Positions 15,487 through 24,179 of a stretch of 64,000 nucleotides of DNA are shown one piece after another; the stretch's first letter is position 1; each line of letters starts with the position of its first letter. This stretch comes from G965215225 sp965215225 (GTDB taxonomy: Bacteria; Pseudomonadota; Gammaproteobacteria; CBDBNL01; JAAOII01). Location: contig OZ244039.1 of assembly GCA_965215225.1 (NCBI GenBank), forward strand, positions 868,001 through 932,000, written 5' to 3'. Below the pieces are notes generated by a model that made no database searches, was not told the origin of the DNA, and worked only from the letters and a program-made list of their open reading frames with translations. Position numbers and translations under genes: made by a program.

Positions 15487-18144
15487 ATGAATACACAATT
15501 TTTTGGGACGATTAGTATTTTTCGTTTTGCCAATATTGCTTCCCTTGTCTCCCTATGTTCTCCGATTTTGCTGATGCGAGGACTTCTTTCCTTTTTAATT
15601 GGGGCTGGCTTCTTAGTTCTTACTGCTTGTAGCGGTGGCAGTGGAAGCAGTGGAGGAGCTGTTACTTCCGATTGTAGCAACTCTATTGCTGGGGTTGATT
15701 GTAATATCAATCTTGGTGGGAATGCTGAAGAATTCCTTGGGACTGGGGATAGAGACATTTTCGTTGTTGACATAGAAGAAACAGGGACCCTAAGCCTTTG
15801 GATACTGGGTTCTCTGGATATAGAGTCCCATTTGCTTAATGAAGAAGATGCTTCTTACTTAAGAAATGAAGGGGGTATTAGGACTTCGCGTCCCTACTAT
15901 ACGAACAATGCCAGTGATCAATATTTCTATGAGCTGGCTGCTGGGAGACATTATTTGTTGATAGATAATCTAGGCGATCCAATATCTCTTACCCTAAGGA
16001 CCTCTTTTCAACCAGACCTGATAGATTCTTGCGGCTCCACTTTGAACACAGCTTGTAGATTGGAGAATTTAATTAATCTGGCTAGTAGGACTATCTATTC
16101 TATCCATGGCAGCATCTATCCTATCAATGACAGTGATATGTTCGTAATTGATATTACCGAAGCTGGGATATTAAATGTTTGGTTGGAGAGTCAGTTGGAT
16201 AGTGAAGGATTTTTGCTGGATGAGGATGGAAACCTGTTATCCTATGACTATGGCGGCTATGGCTATGATTTCAGAATATCACAAATTTTTTATTCTGACG
16301 ATTACTCTGACGACCTTGGGCTTTATTATCTCAATATTACCAGTATTTTTTCCTCGTTGGACTATCCTCGCTTTGGTCCCTATGAATTGTTCGTCCAATT
16401 TATTCCGGCGGGGGAAGAACAAAGGTGCGAATTGGAAGAAGGACGCCGCCCCAACCGAGGCGCTGATCCTCTCTTAGCTTATCAATGGTATCTAGATAGA
16501 ATAGGAGTGAAAGAAGTCTGGGCTCAGGGCTATGAGGGGCAGGGGGTTCATATATCCATAGTAGATGATGGTTTGGATATGATGCATGAGGATCTAAGAC
16601 AGAACATTATAGTTGGTGCAAGCCGCAATTATCTAGTGGAAGTAAATCATACATCAAGACATAACCCCTTGCCAATTGACTGCCGGTTTGATGGTCACGG
16701 CACAGCAGTAGCCGGCATTGCGGCTGCTCGTGGCGATAATGGCTTGGGTATTAAAGGGGTGGCGCCTAAGGCAGGCATCTATATGGCAAACTTTCTTCAA
16801 GTGGGAGAAGTTGAATTCTTATTGGATGCTTTCAGTCGCAAAACCAATGGGACTCTGGTTTCTGTCAATAGCTGGGGGACAACAAGCTATACAAGGTTGA
16901 CTAAGGAAAACCAACTAGTGTTAGAAACCATTGAAGAGCATCTCGACCACTCTAGTAATCCTAGTATTAACTATGTATTTGCTGCTGGGAATAGTCGTAT
17001 AGTAGAGATTTTTAATCATACAAGCGATACTGATTTTTATGAGATTATTGATTTTTCTGAGCAGATGGCAAGCTATGAAGAACTACTCAATCATCGCGGT
17101 GCTATTCCGGTCTGTGCCACCAATGCGCTGGATTCCTATACTAGCTATTCTGCCCCAGGGATTAACCTTTGGGTCTGTGCCCCTTCTGGTGATAATATTT
17201 CTGTTGGGGCACAGTCCAGTCTAGAAAGCCCCTTAGGAGAATGGCGAAGAGGCATGACTACTACAGATTTAACTGGGCGGGCTGGTTATAACCAGGGTCT
17301 TGCGCCGCCCCCGGTTGGTTCCCCTTTCGATGACCTATTTCCTTTCGGTAGCATATTATGGTCGCATCTCGATTTTGGCAGTGACGCCTTCTATTATCGA
17401 GAAGCGGATTATAGGTCGGACTATGTATCCTATGATGGCAATCTGATTGCTGGCTCGCCTGGGACAGATGCCTATACCAAATCTTTTGGTGGGACCTCGG
17501 CAGCAGCTCCGGTAGTGGGAGGAGTCATAGCCTTGATTCGTTCTGCCTATCCGGCTTTGAGTTGGCGAGATGTGAAGCTCATACTAGCGGAATCGGCCGA
17601 GCAGCTGGATGCCTCTGCCTCCTCTTGGCAGAGAGGAGGCACCGCCTATCATGATACTGGCTCACACTATACCCATAGCATAGACTATGGCTTTGGCTTG
17701 GTAGATGCTGCCGCTGCATTGGATTTGGCAGCAGAATGGCAGGCCTTACCGCCGGAGCGTAATTATGAAACCATTGAAAACACTGCTCTTTTTGATTCTG
17801 TCAATACTGAAGATACTATTAGTATTGGAGCTATTGGTTTGGACTTTATTGAACACGTTCAGCTGGAAATAGATAGCTCCTATCCCGATTTTGGTGATCT
17901 GGATATTGAGTTGATTTCCCCTAGTGGAACTGAGAGTCTAGTTGCTCGTCGTCATATATGCATTCTCGATACATATCTATCTGAACAAAATTGCGCTGAT
18001 CTTGAAGGCGGATTTACCTTTGCTAGTGCTGCCCATTTGGGTGAGAATCCACAAGGAGACTGGACTCTAAGAATCAGCGGCGCAACCAGCCCCACCCAGT
18101 TTGATTGGAAGCTAAGGTTCTATGGTCATAAGAGACGAAGCTGA
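15487..18144 (+). CDS. Kexin-like S8 serine protease lipoprotein 3
   Basis: The third paralogue has 885 residues from ATG 15487 (MNTQFFGT). That start aligns with MNTQFSFL of protease 2, so it is preferred over ATG 15418. The lipobox LTAC is kept, but about 20 extra residues containing a stretch like the ccmH repeat (ANIASLVSLCS) are inserted before the hydrophobic core. Two PPC-like domains follow. Expected catalytic residues are Asp360, His404 and Ser671 (GGTSAAAP). The P domain ends in GHKRRS but is more diverged than between copies 1 and 2, for example a 4-residue longer loop near HICILDTYLSEQNC. It converges with tsaE. Confidence 0.9.
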   Translation: MNTQFFGTISIFRFANIASLVSLCSPILLMRGLLSFLIGAGFLVLTACSGGSGSSGGAVTSDCSNSIAGVDCNINLGGNAEEFLGTGDRDIFVVDIEETGTLSLWILGSLDIESHLLNEEDASYLRNEGGIRTSRPYYTNNASDQYFYELAAGRHYLLIDNLGDPISLTLRTSFQPDLIDSCGSTLNTACRLENLINLASRTIYSIHGSIYPINDSDMFVIDITEAGILNVWLESQLDSEGFLLDEDGNLLSYDYGGYGYDFRISQIFYSDDYSDDLGLYYLNITSIFSSLDYPRFGPYELFVQFIPAGEEQRCELEEGRRPNRGADPLLAYQWYLDRIGVKEVWAQGYEGQGVHISIVDDGLDMMHEDLRQNIIVGASRNYLVEVNHTSRHNPLPIDCRFDGHGTAVAGIAAARGDNGLGIKGVAPKAGIYMANFLQVGEVEFLLDAFSRKTNGTLVSVNSWGTTSYTRLTKENQLVLETIEEHLDHSSNPSINYVFAAGNSRIVEIFNHTSDTDFYEIIDFSEQMASYEELLNHRGAIPVCATNALDSYTSYSAPGINLWVCAPSGDNISVGAQSSLESPLGEWRRGMTTTDLTGRAGYNQGLAPPPVGSPFDDLFPFGSILWSHLDFGSDAFYYREADYRSDYVSYDGNLIAGSPGTDAYTKSFGGTSAAAPVVGGVIALIRSAYPALSWRDVKLILAESAEQLDASASSWQRGGTAYHDTGSHYTHSIDYGFGLVDAAAALDLAAEWQALPPERNYETIENTALFDSVNTEDTISIGAIGLDFIEHVQLEIDSSYPDFGDLDIELISPSGTESLVARRHICILDTYLSEQNCADLEGGFTFASAAHLGENPQGDWTLRISGATSPTQFDWKLRFYGHKRRS

Positions 18145-18930
18145 AAGATCTGGATTAGTTCCATCTTTTTGAGCTAGCGATTTAGTCACGGCCTCTTTGT
18201 CCTTATATGTTCCTTAAGGAGGGCTCATCTCTTCTAGGTGGAGCATCCTATATAAGTGTATATTTAAGGTATAAAAGGTATGTAAGGAAGCTTGAAGAGA
18301 GGCGCTTAGGTGAGATGCTCATAAGAGACGAAGCTGAAGAATCTGAATTAGAGCCCTCTTCTTGAGCTAGTAATCTAGCCATTAGCTCCTTACCTTTATT
18401 TGTTTCTTAAGAATCACTCTTTCCTTCTAGTTAGCCTATATATAAGGTATAAGGGTATATTAAGGAAGCCTTAAGAGGGGCGCTTAGGTGAAATGCCCAT
18501 AAGAGGCGAAGCTGAAAAACCTGAAGAATCTGAAATAGGTGACTCTTTTCGAATTAGCAATCTAGTCATAAGCTCTTTGTCCTTATATGTTCCTTAAGGA
18601 GGGCTCATCTTTTCTAGGTAGAGCATCTTATATAAGTGTATATTAAGGTATATAAAGGCATATTAAGGAAGCCTTAAGAGGGGTGCTTATATGAAAGCTA
18701 AGATTTTGTGATCATAAGAGACGAAGCTGAAAAATCTGAATTAGAGCCCTCTTTTTGAGCTAGCAATCCAGCCAGGAGTTCTTTGCCTTTAGAGGTCTTT
18801 CCTTCTAGTTGGAGTGTCCTATATATAGGATATATAGGAGGCGTTGAATTATATAAGGGAGGGTTAAGAGGAGCATCATATAAGGAAGCATTAAGGGGAG
18901 TATTAAGAGAGGAGCCTGTGCGGAAGTCTA
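18127..18930. repeat. Tandem copies of the protease-3'/tsaE-3' junction, ~180-215 bp units
   Basis: The anchor cataagagacgaagctga (the end of the protease gene, encoding GHKRRS and the stop) recurs at 18127, 18320, 18498 and 18713. Between anchors lie copies of the tsaE 3' end (ccctctttttgagctagtaatc, ctttccttctagtt) and a tatataag/ttaaggaag-rich stretch ending in gcgcttaggtg. The first anchor is the real protease gene 3 end and the last lies in the real tsaE 3' end. The 553 bases from 18145 to 18697 hold no other gene. Confidence 0.85.
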
Positions 18931-19309
18931 TATGGAGGTATATATATAGATCCATCTGCAAATCTAGCTTTTCTACCCATTCAATTAAGACCAGGGCTTC
19001 TTCTGCTAAGAAGGACTCAAGCCCTAGTTCTCTTTCCTCTCCGCTCTTTAGCCTATAGGCATCAATATGATGAACCAGCAGCCGATTGATTTGGTAGCTT
19101 TCTATCAGGCTATAGCTAGGACTCTTCACCTTGCCCCTATAGCCTAGTTGGTGTAATAGTTCGCGACATAGGGTTGTTTTTCCCGCTCCTAAGGGTCCCT
19201 GCAATCCTAAATGTAGAGGAAGCAGCTTATCTTCTATCACCCTACTAAGCTGGCGAGTAAATTTTTGGGTGTCTTCAACTGAATGGAGAACTAGCTTGGG
19301 TGCCTTCAT
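18698..19309 (-). CDS. tsaE: tRNA t6A biosynthesis ATPase TsaE with an insertion
   Basis: TsaE is the ATPase that activates the TsaB/TsaD complex for N6-threonylcarbamoyladenosine synthesis on ANN-decoding tRNAs. The Walker A motif GPLGAGKTT and the segments KSPSYSLIESYQ, HHIDAYRL and LVLIEWVEKL are typical. I chose ATG 19309 (MKAPKLVLHS). The ATG at 19330 lies in a 14-bp tandem repeat. The protein is about 50 residues longer than usual. After IYLHIDF about 36 low-complexity residues rich in Asn, Pro, Leu and Tyr are inserted, and the expected TsaE ending (GKELLAGLLAQ) comes afterwards. The insert is encoded by tatataag/ttaaggaag-type repeats shared with the tandem array downstream. The partner tsaD lies at 55841-56866. 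Confidence 0.9.
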   Translation of the reverse strand: MKAPKLVLHSVEDTQKFTRQLSRVIEDKLLPLHLGLQGPLGAGKTTLCRELLHQLGYRGKVKSPSYSLIESYQINRLLVHHIDAYRLKSGEERELGLESFLAEEALVLIEWVEKLDLQMDLYIYLHIDFRTGSSLNTPLNASLYDAPLNPPLYNSTPPIYPIYRTLQLEGKTSKGKELLAGLLAQKEGSNSDFSASSLMITKS

Positions 19310-19375
19310 TATCCAATTCCCATTATCCAATTCCCATTATCCAATTCCCATCATCCAATTTCCATTGTCTAATTC
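19308..19375. repeat. 14-bp tandem repeat between lepB and tsaE
   Basis: The unit cattatccaattcc is repeated three times almost exactly and then in two decayed forms (catcatccaatttc, cattgtctaattct), filling the short space between the lepB stop and the tsaE start. It provides the GGATAATG context of the tsaE start codon. Confidence 0.9.
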
Positions 19376-20134
19376 TCATCTAATCCTGCTATTGCGGCTA
19401 AAGGAGGGCAGGCTAGACCAGCTTTCCCAATGCATCCATATGTAGAATGCCTTGCCTACTACCTGATTGTGAGGCACAAAGCCCCAATAGCGGCTGTCAT
19501 TGCTATTGTCGCGATTATCGCCCAGGACGAAGTAGTGGTTTGCTGGCACGACCCACTCGGCCGAGATGGAACTTGCTAGGTGATAGGTGCGAATAGTATG
19601 GGTTTCTCCACTTCTTAAGCTCTCGTAGAACTCAGCATATTCGAAGTTGTTGAGATAGGCTTGGCGGCTAATCTCTTCGCCATTTACATAGAGGGTCTGG
19701 TTGATATAGGCTATCCTATCGCCTGGAAGACCCGCCACCCGCTTTATATAACGCAGTTGCGGGTTGTGGGGGAAGCGAAAGACAAGAATATCGCCCCTTC
19801 TTAGAGGATGCACCTGGACGATTTCCTCATTGGTTAAGGGTAGTCTGATGCCATAGTGAAACTTATTGACCAGAATGAAGTCCCCTTTTAGTAGGGTAGG
19901 CGCCATGGAGCTGCTGGGAATCTGATAGGGTTCGGCAATGAAAGAGCGGATTACTACTACTATGGCAAGCACTGGTAGAAATGAGCGGGAATAATCCAAC
20001 CACCAAGGAACCTTGGTGCGATCTGCTATTAATTCAGGGAAAAACCTTGCAATAATAGCTTCCACCAGCCACACGACTGCCATTAATGCCAATAAGGGCA
20101 ATAGGATGAGGTTAATATCAAAGTTGAAGTTCAT
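19376..20134 (-). CDS. lepB: Signal peptidase I
   Basis: LepB is the inner-membrane peptidase that removes signal peptides from secreted proteins. Two N-terminal membrane segments (residues 8-30 and 51-67) precede the periplasmic domain. The catalytic dyad is Ser76 in IPSSSMAPTL and Lys131 in LRYIKRVAGLPGDRIAYI. The later boxes GDNRDNSNDSRYWGFVP are intact. At 252 residues it is shorter than the E. coli protein but within the family range. It lies directly upstream of tsaE on the same strand. Confidence 0.96.
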   Translation of the reverse strand: MNFNFDINLILLPLLALMAVVWLVEAIIARFFPELIADRTKVPWWLDYSRSFLPVLAIVVVIRSFIAEPYQIPSSSMAPTLLKGDFILVNKFHYGIRLPLTNEEIVQVHPLRRGDILVFRFPHNPQLRYIKRVAGLPGDRIAYINQTLYVNGEEISRQAYLNNFEYAEFYESLRSGETHTIRTYHLASSISAEWVVPANHYFVLGDNRDNSNDSRYWGFVPHNQVVGKAFYIWMHWESWSSLPSFSRNSRIR

Positions 20135-20213
20135 TTATGGATTCGTTTTCTTTGTCCTTTGTCTTTTGTTTTCTTAATTTCTATTTATTAATGGTCAGAA
20201 TGATAGAGTAGCA

Positions 20214-20219
20214 TATAAT
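20214..20219 (+). promoter_or_regulatory. Candidate -10 element of rpsO-pnp
   Basis: TATAAT occurs 29 bases before the rpsO ATG in an AT-rich lepB/rpsO divergent spacer. No clear -35 sequence is visible at the expected distance. Confidence 0.35.
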
Positions 20220-20248
20220 AAACTCATTATAAGAAATGAACTAATCAA

Positions 20249-20509
20249 ATGACTATAAACATAGAAGCTGTAATAGCAAAATATCGTAAGGGTGAAAAGG
20301 ATACGGGATCTTCTGAGATACAGATTACCCAGCTAACTCGCGATATTCAAAATCTTCAACACCACCTAGGCACATTCAAAAAGGACTTGCATTCGCGGCG
20401 TGGTTTGATGGAGAAAATTAATAAGAGACGGAAGCTTATGCGCTATTTGAAGGAGAAGGATCTAGCGAATTATAAGCAACTCATAACAGACTTAGGTATC
20501 AGAGGATGA
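20249..20509 (+). CDS. rpsO: 30S ribosomal protein S15
   Basis: S15 is a primary 16S rRNA-binding protein of the small subunit. The 86-residue sequence contains the family pattern KGEKDTGSSEIQITQLTRDIQNLQHHLGTFKKDLHSRRGL and ends LKEKDLANYKQLITDLGIRG. The stop overlaps the pnp ATG as ATGA. rpsO-pnp is the classical gene order, in which both gene products commonly regulate their own mRNA. Confidence 0.98.
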   Translation: MTINIEAVIAKYRKGEKDTGSSEIQITQLTRDIQNLQHHLGTFKKDLHSRRGLMEKINKRRKLMRYLKEKDLANYKQLITDLGIRG

Positions 20510-22584
20510 AAACAAAGACTTTTACCTATGGAGAGCAAGAGTTTACCATAGAGACAGGTAGAATTGCTCGCCAGGCAACCTCGGCTGTGCTGGTGAGGAC
20601 AGATAGCACGATGGTTTTGGTAACTCTGGTAGCAGATAAGAAGGCTGGGGTCAATCCATTCTTTCCTCTTTCGGTTAACTATATTGAGAAGACCTATGCT
20701 ACTGGTCGTATTCCCGGTGGCTTTTTCAAGCGCGAAGCAAGGCCGAGCGAGAAGGAAGTGCTCACCTCTCGTCTTATTGATAGGTCGTTGCGCCCTCTCT
20801 TTCCTAAGGAGTTTCGTAATGAGGTGCAAGTGATATGCACGGTTATATCGAGCAGCAAGGACTATGATCCAGACATAGCTGCTATGCTGGGAGCCTCTGC
20901 TACACTTGCTCTATCTGGCTTACCGGTTCCAGCGATTTTAGGCGCAGCCCGTATTGGCTATCGGGATGGCAAAGGCTATATTCTTAACCCCTCTTATGAG
21001 TCATTAAAGCAATCGCGATTGGATATGGTGGTGGCAGGGACTGAAAATGCGGTCTTGATGGTTGAATCAGAAGCAGACCAGCTCTCTGAAGACATCATGC
21101 TAGGGGCTTTGGATTTTGCTCATCGCGAGATGTCGGCCGCTATTCGGGCGATTGATGAGTTGACATCTGAAACCGGCTTGACAAAATGGGAATGGATTCC
21201 TCCTTATGACAAGGAAGACAGGCTCTATCAAGAGGTCAAACAAGAGATAGAGCCTCAGTTGCAACAGGGCTTTGCTATTGAGGATAAGCAAGAGAGGCAG
21301 GATGCTCTGGCAGATGCTAAGGAACAGATGTTGGAAAAGCATGCTGCTGAAGAGGATGCGGATAAAGAGCAAGAACTTGAGTTTATTTTCAACAGTCTGG
21401 CGGCGGACTTGGTTCGCACCCAGGTGCTTACCACAGGGAGGCGTATAGATGGGCGAGATACCAAGAGAGTTCGTCCTATTGCAATTGAGGCGGGGATTCT
21501 TCCTCACTCTCATGGTTCGGTTCTCTTTACTCGTGGAGAGACTCAGGCTATAGTCACAGCTACCCTAGGAAGCAAGCGTAATGCCCAGATAATAGATGCG
21601 CTGGAAGGTGAATATAAGCAGTCTTTTATGCTCCACTATAATTTCCCTCCCTTTTCCGTTGGCGAGATATCTTTTATCGGCTCGCCAAAGCGCCGAGAGA
21701 TAGGTCATGGCGCTCTTGCTCGGCGGGCATTACAATCGGTCTTGCCAGTTGAGGACGACTTTCCCTATAGTTTGAGAGTCGTCTCTGAGATCACCGAATC
21801 CAATGGCTCAAGCTCCATGGCAACAGTTTGTGGCGCCAGCTTAGCGCTGATGGATGCAGGTGTTCCGCTTAAGAGTGCGGTGGCAGGTATCGCCATGGGT
21901 TTGGTCAAAGAGGGAGACAACTATGTTATTCTTACTGACATAATGGGAGATGAAGACCATTTGGGCGACATGGATTTCAAAGTAGCCGGAACTGAGAACG
22001 GAGTCACCGCCTTGCAAATGGATATCAAGATAGAAGGCATTACCACTCAAATAATGAGAGAAGCGCTGAACCAAGCTCATGAAGCAAGAATCCATGTTCT
22101 TGACGAGATGAAGAAGGTGCTGGCTAGGTCTCGTCCCGAGATATCGCCTCTGGCTCCCTATATGATTACTATGACGATTAATCAGGACAAGGTGCGCGAT
22201 GTCATCGGCAAAGGAGGTAATGTTATCCGCGCTATTATTGAGGAGACCAGAGCCGAGGTAGATGTTGAGGATAACAGGGTCAGTATTTATGGTGAGGATC
22301 GCGACTCAGCCATGGCAGCTCGTAAGAAGATAGAAGACATAGTGGCAGAGCCAGAGATAGGCAAGGTCTATGATGGCAAGGTGGCGCGCATCGCCGAGTT
22401 TGGTGCCTTTGTGGATCTGCTCAGTAATTCAACTGGTCTGTTGCATATTTCTCAAATAGCCAATGAGCGAGTGAATAAGGTAGAGGACTATCTCAAAGTA
22501 GGTCAGCATGTGAGAGTCAAGGTGTTGGAGCCGCGTGAGCCAGGTAAGATCAGACTGAGCATGAAAGATATAGTGCCAGTTTGA
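20506..22584 (+). CDS. pnp: Polyribonucleotide nucleotidyltransferase (PNPase)
   Basis: PNPase degrades RNA 3' to 5' by phosphorolysis and takes part in the RNA degradosome. The 692-residue protein has the two RNase PH-like domains (FFKREARPSEKEVLTSRLIDRSLRPLFP in the first; GSVLFTRGETQAIVTATLG, FPPFSVGE and EIGHGALARRAL in the second). A KH domain follows (DKVRDVIGKGGNVIRAI, about 560-575) and a C-terminal S1 domain (GKVYDGKVARIAEFGAFVDLL, about 622-690). It is coupled to rpsO. Confidence 0.98.
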   Translation: MKTKTFTYGEQEFTIETGRIARQATSAVLVRTDSTMVLVTLVADKKAGVNPFFPLSVNYIEKTYATGRIPGGFFKREARPSEKEVLTSRLIDRSLRPLFPKEFRNEVQVICTVISSSKDYDPDIAAMLGASATLALSGLPVPAILGAARIGYRDGKGYILNPSYESLKQSRLDMVVAGTENAVLMVESEADQLSEDIMLGALDFAHREMSAAIRAIDELTSETGLTKWEWIPPYDKEDRLYQEVKQEIEPQLQQGFAIEDKQERQDALADAKEQMLEKHAAEEDADKEQELEFIFNSLAADLVRTQVLTTGRRIDGRDTKRVRPIAIEAGILPHSHGSVLFTRGETQAIVTATLGSKRNAQIIDALEGEYKQSFMLHYNFPPFSVGEISFIGSPKRREIGHGALARRALQSVLPVEDDFPYSLRVVSEITESNGSSSMATVCGASLALMDAGVPLKSAVAGIAMGLVKEGDNYVILTDIMGDEDHLGDMDFKVAGTENGVTALQMDIKIEGITTQIMREALNQAHEARIHVLDEMKKVLARSRPEISPLAPYMITMTINQDKVRDVIGKGGNVIRAIIEETRAEVDVEDNRVSIYGEDRDSAMAARKKIEDIVAEPEIGKVYDGKVARIAEFGAFVDLLSNSTGLLHISQIANERVNKVEDYLKVGQHVRVKVLEPREPGKIRLSMKDIVPV

Positions 22585-22625
22585 TGGTGGTGATAGTGCC
22601 AACTTAGCCTTCCCTGAAAATTTCT

Positions 22626-24179
22626 TTGCTTAAGATACGGCGAGCCCTTGTCAGCTTGGCTGATAAGGGGAAGGTGGATCTGCTTGTTGATATTCTTAAG
22701 CGGTTTGATATTGAGACTATAGCGACCAACCAAACGGCGAAGCTATTGAAAGAGAAAGGGGTAAGTCTAGAAGAGGTCTCAAACGTGACCAATTTCCCTG
22801 AGATACTAGGAGGAAGAGTAAAGACCCTTCATCCTTCGATTCACGGCGCCATCTTGGCGCGCTCAAACAATCAGCAAGATCAAGCAGACCTAAAGACCCA
22901 TGGGCTCAGCCCTATAGATCTGGTAGTGGTAAATCTTTATGATTTTGCCACCGGGCTTAACAATGGGCTTTTAGATGCAATTGAACATATAGACATAGGG
23001 GGTTCAACTCTACTAAGAGCTGCAGCTAAGAACTATCACTATGTTGCCCTTGTTAGCTCACCAGATGACTATGAATCCTTAGCCATGGAACTTGAACAAA
23101 ATGATGGGGCCATTGGAGAGTCTTTTCGGGCGGAGCGGGCTATAAGGGCCTATAGGCTGAGCAGCGCCTATGATAGTCAGATAAGTGCCTATTTGGGTCA
23201 ACAGCTGGAAAGATCGCATGAACCACAAAAGTTAGATCATGAGGAAGAGACTATTACCACTAGGAAAATTTTAGACCTCCGTTATGGCGAAAATCCTCAT
23301 CAAAGAGCAGGTCTTTATGCTACTAGCAATCCACCTCAAGGGTTGGCCGCCGCTCCTTTATTACAAGGCAAGTCCTTGTCCTACAACAATCTCATAGATG
23401 CAGATGCGGCAAGCAAGCTGGTCGGTCAGTTTAGCAAGCCAGCATGTGTCATAGTGAAGCATACCAATCCTTGTGGAGTAGCTGAACGAGATAGATTGGT
23501 AGATGCCTATATAGGTGCTTTTAATGCCGATAGAGAATCTGCTTTTGGCGGCGTCATTGCTTGTAATTGCGAGCTGGATGAGGAGACGGCAAGAACTATT
23601 GTCAACAGTCAGTTTGCCGAATTGATAATAGCCCCAGAGATTACAACCAAAGCAAGAGAGCAGTTGGCAGTTAAGAAGAATCTCAGAGTCCTAGCCTTTG
23701 CCAATGAGGATACAGGCGATTACCATATCCGCTTTATTAGTGGCGGATTGCTAAAACAACAAGCCAATCCTACGCCTTCTCTTAAACTAGAATGGGTAAC
23801 CAAACGGAAAGCCACCAAATCGCAGGAGGCGGATTTACTCTTTGCTTGGCAGGTTGTTAGGCTATGTCATTCAAATGCTATAGTCATTGCCAAGAGGCGA
23901 ACTAGTTGCGGAATTGGAGTGGGGCAGACTAGCCGAGTATTCAGTGTGCGCTGCGCCCTCATGAGGGCGGCGAATAATAATGTGAGTTTAGCTGGAGCAG
24001 TCCTGGCCTCAGATGCCTTTTTCCCTTTTGCCGACTCAGTTGAACTTCTGGCCGAAGCAAATATTTCAGCTGTTATTCAGCCAGGCGGCTCTAAGAGAGA
24101 CCAAGAGGTAATAGAAGCCGCCAACAAACGAGATATAGCCATGGCTTTCACTCATCAAAGAGCCTTCTCTCACGGTTAG
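22626..24179 (+). CDS. purH: Bifunctional AICAR transformylase/IMP cyclohydrolase
   Basis: PurH catalyses the last two steps of IMP synthesis. The N-terminal MGS-like IMP cyclohydrolase domain carries IRRALVSLADKGKVD, GRVKTLHPSIHGAIL and VVNLYDF. The AICAR transformylase domain contains LRYGENPHQRAGLY, KHTNPCGVAER, ESAFGGVIACN, and the C-terminal SDAFFPFADSVELLAEANISAVIQPGGSKRD. At 517 residues it is full length. No ATG is available at the expected start. TTG 22626 (MLKIRRAL) is used here, with ATT 22620 or CTG 22614 also possible. No strong Shine-Dalgarno sequence is seen, so translation initiation looks weak. It lies 41 bases after pnp. Confidence 0.95.
   Translation: MLKIRRALVSLADKGKVDLLVDILKRFDIETIATNQTAKLLKEKGVSLEEVSNVTNFPEILGGRVKTLHPSIHGAILARSNNQQDQADLKTHGLSPIDLVVVNLYDFATGLNNGLLDAIEHIDIGGSTLLRAAAKNYHYVALVSSPDDYESLAMELEQNDGAIGESFRAERAIRAYRLSSAYDSQISAYLGQQLERSHEPQKLDHEEETITTRKILDLRYGENPHQRAGLYATSNPPQGLAAAPLLQGKSLSYNNLIDADAASKLVGQFSKPACVIVKHTNPCGVAERDRLVDAYIGAFNADRESAFGGVIACNCELDEETARTIVNSQFAELIIAPEITTKAREQLAVKKNLRVLAFANEDTGDYHIRFISGGLLKQQANPTPSLKLEWVTKRKATKSQEADLLFAWQVVRLCHSNAIVIAKRRTSCGIGVGQTSRVFSVRCALMRAANNNVSLAGAVLASDAFFPFADSVELLAEANISAVIQPGGSKRDQEVIEAANKRDIAMAFTHQRAFSHG

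Noticed and set aside
18127..18930. Possible insertion sequence or MITE family between the protease genes and tsaE
   Set aside because: No terminal inverted repeats, target duplications or transposase are seen. The units are explained by duplicated ends of the protease and tsaE genes.
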